18,135 nt of DNA from JBCCGI01 sp039029355 (GTDB lineage Bacteria; Planctomycetota; UBA1135; GCA-002686595). Under the pieces are notes generated by a model. It did no database searches, was not told where the DNA came from, and saw nothing but the letters and a program-made list of their open reading frames with translations. Positions 13,625-18,135 of the stretch are shown piece by piece. The position numbers were made by a program, and so were the translations under genes. The stretch lies in NCBI GenBank assembly GCA_039029355.1, contig JBCCGI010000127.1:1-18135 (forward strand). The letters run 5' to 3'. Within the stretch, counting starts at the first letter, position 1; every line of letters begins with the position of its first letter.

Positions 13625-15562
13625 ATGAGCACCCCGACCCAACCCGAGTCGCGCCCGCGCGCCCATCCGCATCCGGTCCCCTCCGCGGCCCCCGGCGGCG
13701 GCTGGGATGCGATCGTGGTCGGCGGCGGGCACGCGGGGATCGAGGCCGCCCTCGCCGCCGCGCGCCTCGGCGCGCGCGTCGCGCTGCTCAGCTTCCGGCT
13801 CGACCGCATCGGCGAGATGAGCTGCAACCCCGCCATCGGCGGCCTCGGCAAGGGCCAGCTGGTACGCGAGGTCGACGCGCTCGGCGGCGTGATGGGCGAG
13901 GTGGCCGACGCCACCGGCATCCAGTTCCGGATGCTCAACACCGCCAAGGGCTACGCCGTGCGCGCCCCGCGCGCCCAGTCCGACCGCCACCGCTACCGCG
14001 ACGAGGCCACGCGCCGCGTCGCCGCGGCCGACGGCGTCGAGCTGGTCGAGGGCGGCGCCGCCGGGCTGCTGATCGCCGAGGACCGCGGCGGAGCCCGCCG
14101 GGTCGAAGGCGTGCGCCTCCTGGACGGCCGCGAGCTGCGCGCGCGCGCGGTCGTGCTGACCACCGGCACCTTCCTGGCCGCGGTGATGCACACCGGCGAG
14201 GCGACCGCCGCCGGTGGGCGCGTGGGGGAGGGCTCGGCCGACGGGCTGTCGGGCGACCTCCTGCGGCTCGGCCTGCGCGTCGGGCGGCTCAAGACCGGGA
14301 CGCCGCCGCGGCTCGCGCACGACTCGATCGACTGGGAGCGCCTCGACCCCCAGCGCGGCGACGCGGCGCCCGCACCCTTCTCGTTCGCCACCGACCGGGC
14401 GCGCTTTCCCGCGCTGCGCCAGATCGAGTGCCACATCACGCACACCAACCCGCGCACGCACGCGATCATCCGCGACAACGTGCACCGCGCGCCGATGTAT
14501 GCCGGCCGCATCCAGGGCGTGGGCCCGCGCTATTGCCCCTCGGTCGAGGACAAGGTGATGCGCTTCGCCGACCGCGAGCACCACCAGATCTTCCTCGAGC
14601 CCGAGGGGCTCGACACCGACGTCGTGTATGTCAACGGCGTCTCGACCTCGCTGCCGGCCGAGATCCAGGAGGCCTTCCTGCACACCGTCGACGGCCTGGA
14701 GCGCGCGCGCTTCCTGCGCCACGGCTACGCGGTCGAGTACGACTTCGTCGAGCCCGCGCAGCTCGACCCGACGCTCGCGCTGCGCGACGTCGCCGGGCTT
14801 TACCTCGCGGGGCAGATCAACGGCACCTCGGGCTACGAGGAGGCCGCCGCCCAGGGCCTGGTCGCCGGCGCCAACGCGGCGCTCTGGTGCGCTGGGCGCG
14901 AGCCCTTCGTGCTCGAGCGCCACGAGGCCTACATCGGCGTGCTGGTCGACGACCTCGTCGTGAGCGCGCCGACCGAGCCCTACCGCATGTTCTCGTCGCG
15001 GGCGGAATACCGCCTCTTGCTGCGGCAGGACAACGCCGATCTGCGGCTGACGCGGCGCGCGGCCGAGCTGGGCTTGGCGGGCGAGGAGGCGCTCGCACGC
15101 CTCGAGCGGCGCGAGCGCGCGATCGACGAGGCCAAGGCGGTCCTGACCGCGCTGCGCGCGCCGGACGAGCCGCGCAAGACGCTGCTCGACCTTCTGCGTC
15201 GCCCGGCGGTCACCGTCCCGTCGCTCGCTGCGCTCGCTCCCGACTCCACCGCGGTGGCGGCGATGGCGGCCGACCCCGACCTCTGCGTCGCGGTCGAGGC
15301 CGACGTGAAGTACGCCGGCTACGTCGAGCGCCAGGCGCGCGACGTCGAGCGCATGCGGCGCCAGGAGACCCTGGAGATCCCCGGCGACCTCGACCTCGGC
15401 GCGCTGGTCGGACTGCGGGCCGAGGCGCGCGAGAAGCTGCGCGAGCTCCGCCCGCGCACGCTGGGGCAGGCGGGGCGCATCCCCGGCATCAACCCGCCGG
15501 ACGTGGCGCTCCTGGCGGTGCACGTCGAGCGCTACCGCCGCGAGCGCGAGGCGGCGCGCTGA
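13625..15562 (+). CDS. mnmG: tRNA uridine-5-carboxymethylaminomethyl modification enzyme MnmG (GidA)
   Basis: FAD-dependent cytoplasmic enzyme that, with MnmE, installs carboxymethylaminomethyl groups at U34 of certain tRNAs, using methylene-THF and NADH. It has 645 residues, close to the usual 620-640. The FAD-binding GxGxxG-type motif VVGGGHAGIEAALAAARLG is at 31-49. MSCNPAIGGLGKGQLVREVD at 65-84 contains catalytic Cys67. GPRYCPSVEDKV at 300-311 contains the second catalytic Cys304. GLYLAGQINGTSGYEEAAAQ at 391-410 is the flavin-contacting segment, and the C-terminal helical domain keeps RPRTLGQAGRIPGINPPDV at 609-627. The frame is open upstream to 13328, but ATG 13625 is chosen because the family begins only a few residues before the FAD fold; even so, about 25 Pro-rich residues precede it. 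Neither mnmE nor rsmG is adjacent, unlike in many genomes. The next gene is on the same strand, 391 bases downstream. Confidence 0.97.
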   Translation: MSTPTQPESRPRAHPHPVPSAAPGGGWDAIVVGGGHAGIEAALAAARLGARVALLSFRLDRIGEMSCNPAIGGLGKGQLVREVDALGGVMGEVADATGIQFRMLNTAKGYAVRAPRAQSDRHRYRDEATRRVAAADGVELVEGGAAGLLIAEDRGGARRVEGVRLLDGRELRARAVVLTTGTFLAAVMHTGEATAAGGRVGEGSADGLSGDLLRLGLRVGRLKTGTPPRLAHDSIDWERLDPQRGDAAPAPFSFATDRARFPALRQIECHITHTNPRTHAIIRDNVHRAPMYAGRIQGVGPRYCPSVEDKVMRFADREHHQIFLEPEGLDTDVVYVNGVSTSLPAEIQEAFLHTVDGLERARFLRHGYAVEYDFVEPAQLDPTLALRDVAGLYLAGQINGTSGYEEAAAQGLVAGANAALWCAGREPFVLERHEAYIGVLVDDLVVSAPTEPYRMFSSRAEYRLLLRQDNADLRLTRRAAELGLAGEEALARLERRERAIDEAKAVLTALRAPDEPRKTLLDLLRRPAVTVPSLAALAPDSTAVAAMAADPDLCVAVEADVKYAGYVERQARDVERMRRQETLEIPGDLDLGALVGLRAEAREKLRELRPRTLGQAGRIPGINPPDVALLAVHVERYRREREAAR

Positions 15563-15953
15563 GCCCGAGGGCGGGACGCCCGGCGCTCCTAACAGACGAG
15601 ATCCACGCTTTTTACGCAGCTGGCGAGAGCGGCTGGCTACCGTGGATCCAACGGTTCCCAAGCCGCCCTCCACGAAAGGATCCGCCGAGAACGGCGGCCT
15701 ACGGGGACGGAGCGCGGCCCAGCGACCGAGGCGTGCGGGTCGGCCGCTTGCGGCCCTCCCGGTACGCAGGCCGTGCCGCCGCGAGCCGCCCGGGGCTTCG
15801 TTCCTCGCGCGTTTCCCGACGCGTCGGGTGGCCTTCGCAAGCGGAACGGCTGGCACCCTACGGGCGCGGACGGCGCCCCTCCCCCGATGGGCGGCCGGTT
15901 CGTGGGAGACCGGACCAATCCAAAACCCCACACAGAATCGACGGAGGACATCG
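15563..15953. other. 391-base intergenic region with several inverted repeats
   Basis: I see no convincing gene between mnmG and the next start; open frames on both strands are Arg/Pro-rich noise. Visible structure: GGGCG/CGCCC (15569-15573, 15577-15581) just after mnmG; GATCCACG (15600-15607) with CGTGGATC (15641-15648) around a 33-nt loop; CCGCCG/CGGCGG (15682-15687, 15692-15697); GGCCGC/GCGGCC (15742-15747, 15750-15755); a perfect 14-bp palindrome CCCGACGCGTCGGG (15815-15828); and GGGCGC/GCGCCC (15862-15867, 15873-15878). The last 40 bases are less GC-rich and end with the GGAGG ribosome-binding site of the following gene. A terminator and a promoter are expected here, but neither is clear. 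Confidence 0.5.
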
Positions 15954-16202
15954 ATGCGTACGCTCGTCCACCTCGCCCTTCTTACCGCGGCGCTGATCGG
16001 GGCGCGCTCCTACGCGAGCGGCCAATGAGGCCCCGGTGGTGGGTCGCCCGGGTATGGCGGCCCTGCGGTTCCCAGCGCTCCCGGTCCTGCGGCTCCCGGC
16101 CCAAGCACGCCGGGTAGCGGCACGCCGGTCGGTCCCGGCCCCAGCACTCCGGCGCCGGCCGGTCCGGGCCAGCCCGGAGGGGGTCCGACAACCCCAGGCG
16201 GG
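15954..16202 (+). pseudogene. 5' part of the HEAT-repeat gene: signal peptide, in-frame TGA, Gly/Pro linker
   Basis: ATG 15954 follows a strong Shine-Dalgarno (GGAGG, 7 nt before the ATG) and encodes a typical signal peptide, MRTLVHLALLTAALIGARSY followed by ASGQ. Codon 25 (16026-16028) is TGA. In the same frame the sequence continues as a Gly/Pro/Ser/Thr-rich linker (GPGGGSPGYGGPAVPSAPGP and so on) that runs without further stops into the HEAT-repeat frame at 16203. Changing the TGA to GGA (Gly) by one base would restore a 686-residue exported protein. TGA ends four other genes here (mnmG, sulfatase-like, wza-like, wzc-like), so it is a normal stop in this genome. This is a nonsense mutation, a base-call error, or, less likely, a programmed readthrough. 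Confidence 0.75.
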
Positions 16203-18014
16203 GTGCCGCCCGGCGCGGGCTGGCTCGGCCCGCTGACCTCGGGCGGAACGCCCGAGGCGGCGGCGCTCGACCCCTCGCGCTGGCAGCTTTGGTGGAACTA
16301 CAACCGCGACCAGTATCTGCAGCTCGGACGCTTCCTGAGCGGCGTCTCGTCCTCGTCCAGCAACGCCGCCCGGCCCTCGGCCGAGGACGTGCGCCGGCAG
16401 ATCGTGCCGGCGCTGGAAGGCGTGCTGCGCAAGGGCGGGCGCACGAACGTGCTGCGCGGCTCGCTGGTCTCGTTCGCGCGCCTCGAGGCGGAGTACGGCC
16501 GCGTCGGCCTTGGGCTCGACCACTACGTGCGCCACTACCTCAAGAGCGGCGGCCCCGACGGCCAGGAGGCGGCGATCGTCGCCCTCGGCGTGCGCGGCGA
16601 CGCGGCCTCGGTGCCGCTCCTGCGCGGGCTCCTACTCGACGAGGAGATCGGCCGCCAGTCGATCGGCGGGCTGCCCGTCAGCGCGCGGCTGCGCGCCTTC
16701 GCGGCGTACTCGCTCGCGCTGGTCGCGGACAAGACCGAGGACGAGGAGCACCGCCGGCCGATCGCGGACGCGCTGCTCACCGCCCTCAGCGCCGACCACT
16801 CGACGACGCGCGAGACCCAGGTCGCCGCGGCGGTGTCGCTGGGGCTGGTGCCGCTGCGGTTCTGCGGCGACGACCCCGAGCGGCTCGCGGGCCACGAGGC
16901 CGAAGGCGCGCGTCACCTGTGCGGCGGCGTGCAGCTGAACTACGCGCTCGAAGCGTTCCGCAACGCCGAGCTCGACTCCTGGCTGCGCGCGCACCTCGCG
17001 CCGGCGATCGGACGGCTGGGGCGCGAGGCGCCCGAGGCGTTCCGCACCGCCGTCGCGGACGAGCTGGTCACGGCGGCGCGCGGCAAGAAGACGCCCGACG
17101 AGATCCGCCAGGGCGTCGCGATCGGCCTCGGTCTGTTCGCGGACGCCGACCAGGATGAGCCCGACGAGGCCGCGCGCGGCGCGATCGAGCGCCTGGTGAA
17201 AAAGGGCGATCCGCTCGCGCAGCGCTTCGCGCTGATGAGCCTCGCCCAGGCCTCCGGCCGCCCCGGCAGCGGGGACGGCGCGGACAAGACGCTGGAGGAG
17301 TCGCGCGCGCTGCTCCTCAAGCGCCTGGCCCACGGGCGCGGCGGCGTCGAGCCGTGGGCGGCCCTCGCGCTGGCCGTTCAGGGCCACGAGCAGGGCCGCA
17401 ACGCGGGCGTGATCTCGTCCGATCTGGCGAACGCGATCCGGCACCAGCTGACGCAGACGCGCAGCGACGATCTGGCGTCGGCCTGCGTGCTCGCGCTCGG
17501 CGTGCTGCGCGATCAGGACTCCGCGGACGAGGTGCTGTCGCGCTTCGAGCGCAGCGAGGACCCGCTGTTCCGGGCCTACGCGTCGCTCACGCTCGGCCTG
17601 GTGTCGGCGCGCGAGGCCGGCGACCCGCTGCGCGAGGCCCTCGACGGCGACGAGACGCCCGAGGTCGGCCTCGAGCTGGCCATCGGCCTGCGCCTGCTCG
17701 GCGACGCGGCGGTGCAGGCCTCGATGGTCGATCGTCTTAGGAACGCCGAGAACGAGGCCGACCGCGTCGCCACGGCGAGCGCGCTCGGGCTGATCGGCGA
17801 TCGCCGCTCGGTCGAGCCGCTGGCCGCCGTGGTGCGCGACGTGGACGAGGAGGCGTCGGTCCGCACCGCCGCCGCGCTCGCCCTCGGGCAGGTCTGCGAC
17901 GGCGATCGGGTGGCGTGGAGCACGCCGTTCTCGTCCGACGTGAACTACAGCATCCTCACCTGGACCCTGGCGAGCCCCTTCGGCGACGGCACGGGTCTGC
18001 TCGACATCCGCTAG
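16203..18014 (+). CDS. HEAT-repeat protein, probably exported; open frame after an in-frame stop
   Basis: Main body of a HEAT-repeat protein; the 603 residues from the GTG at 16203 are translated here, but the natural start is very likely ATG 15954, 83 codons upstream. Near the N-terminus is SRWQLWWNYNRDQYLQL, an aromatic motif that I associate with a planctomycete family of exported HEAT proteins. Helical repeats fill the rest, for example GQEAAIVALGVRGDAASVPL, LRAFAAYSLALVADKTED, ASACVLALGVLRDQDSADEV, LFRAYASLTLGLVSAREAGD and VRTAAALALGQVCDGD. The C-terminus ends in a non-repeat tail (WSTPFSSDVNYSIL...GTGLLDIR). No catalytic motif is seen; a scaffold or binding role in the periplasm is inferred. 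GTG 16203 has no ribosome-binding site at a useful distance, which argues against it as a true start. It ends in TAG, 121 bases before the contig end. Confidence 0.82.
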   Translation: MPPGAGWLGPLTSGGTPEAAALDPSRWQLWWNYNRDQYLQLGRFLSGVSSSSSNAARPSAEDVRRQIVPALEGVLRKGGRTNVLRGSLVSFARLEAEYGRVGLGLDHYVRHYLKSGGPDGQEAAIVALGVRGDAASVPLLRGLLLDEEIGRQSIGGLPVSARLRAFAAYSLALVADKTEDEEHRRPIADALLTALSADHSTTRETQVAAAVSLGLVPLRFCGDDPERLAGHEAEGARHLCGGVQLNYALEAFRNAELDSWLRAHLAPAIGRLGREAPEAFRTAVADELVTAARGKKTPDEIRQGVAIGLGLFADADQDEPDEAARGAIERLVKKGDPLAQRFALMSLAQASGRPGSGDGADKTLEESRALLLKRLAHGRGGVEPWAALALAVQGHEQGRNAGVISSDLANAIRHQLTQTRSDDLASACVLALGVLRDQDSADEVLSRFERSEDPLFRAYASLTLGLVSAREAGDPLREALDGDETPEVGLELAIGLRLLGDAAVQASMVDRLRNAENEADRVATASALGLIGDRRSVEPLAAVVRDVDEEASVRTAAALALGQVCDGDRVAWSTPFSSDVNYSILTWTLASPFGDGTGLLDIR

Positions 18015-18047
18015 GCTAGCGGCCCCGAGACCGAACCGCGCGGGCGC

Positions 18048-18135
18048 GGGGGCAACGGCCCCCGCCCCCCCGGGGGGGTTGTGCCCCCCCCCCCCCCGCC
18101 CCCCCCCCCCGGGCCGGGCGCCCCCGCCCCCCCCC
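18048..18135. repeat. Low-complexity C-rich contig end
   Basis: From about 18048 the sequence passes into G- and then C-homopolymer runs to the end of the window. It mirrors the G-rich start and is probably an artefact of assembly or base calling. Nothing can be annotated here. Confidence 0.7.

Noticed and set aside
13234..15996. Plus-strand open frame of 920 codons and minus-strand frame of 884 codons over mnmG.
   Set aside because: Both are shadows of mnmG, which has every family motif. Only the last 55 codons of the minus frame (13277-13444) have independent support.
16026..16080. Selenocysteine insertion at the TGA of the HEAT gene.
   Set aside because: Only a short GC stem (CCCGG/CCGGG) follows the TGA. 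The site is at the end of a signal peptide in a Gly/Pro linker, with no redox motif, so a selenoprotein is implausible.
16203..16205. GTG 16203 as the genuine start of the HEAT gene.
   Set aside because: There is no ribosome-binding site at a useful distance, and the in-frame linker and signal peptide upstream indicate ATG 15954; it is kept only as the first start after the stop.
1..18135. CRISPR arrays, tRNA or rRNA genes, transposons and attachment sites.
   Set aside because: I saw no spaced direct repeats, no conserved RNA-gene sequences, no transposase motifs and no terminal repeats.

Overview
The window is a GC-rich bacterial contig fragment, most likely from Planctomycetota. This is an inference. 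It rests on secreted proteins ending in a roughly 110-residue C-terminal module of a kind I associate with planctomycete exported proteins, on HEAT/TPR periplasmic proteins with planctomycete-style termini, and on strong GC bias. No rRNA, tRNA, CRISPR array or insertion sequence was seen. Both ends degrade into G- or C-runs that look like contig-end artefacts, so the first gene is 5'-truncated and little can be said beyond base 18014.

Layout. (1) Bases 2-964, + strand: the C-terminal part of a GT4-like glycosyltransferase. (2) 1232-2875, +: a secreted beta-propeller-like repeat protein, clearly poorer in GC than its neighbours. (3) 2980-3864, -: a secreted CHRD-domain protein with odd threonine codon use, convergent with the previous gene across an 11-bp-stem hairpin. 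(4) 3963-9296, -: a tight surface-polysaccharide operon, read right to left: outer-membrane export lipoprotein (Wza-like), Wzz/BY-kinase-like co-polymerase (Wzc-like), Wzx-type flippase, sulfotransferase. The flippase start overlaps the co-polymerase stop (GTGA), and the sulfotransferase start overlaps the flippase stop by 8 nt. (5) 9398-13444, -: a large lipoprotein of the sulfatase/alkaline-phosphatase superfamily with an atypical active site, a periplasmic HEAT/TPR protein, and a 55-residue basic protein with a good ribosome-binding site. (6) 13625-15562, +: mnmG, the tRNA-modification flavoprotein. (7) 15954-18014, +: a HEAT-repeat exported protein whose signal peptide is separated from the rest by a single in-frame TGA.

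How the genes fit together. The right-to-left block encodes export (Wza), chain-length control (Wzc-like) and flipping (Wzx) of a lipid-linked polysaccharide, plus a sulfotransferase that may decorate the polymer. The sulfatase-like lipoprotein upstream may act on the same polymer or another envelope substrate. No polymerase (Wzy) or initiating phosphoglycosyltransferase is present, so the rest of the pathway must lie elsewhere, possibly beyond the truncated glycosyltransferase. The observations most worth checking are the in-frame TGA in the HEAT gene, the loss of the Walker A lysine in the Wzc-like protein, the threonine and missing Arg in the sulfatase-like active site, and the hairpin that ends one base before the wza-like start codon.
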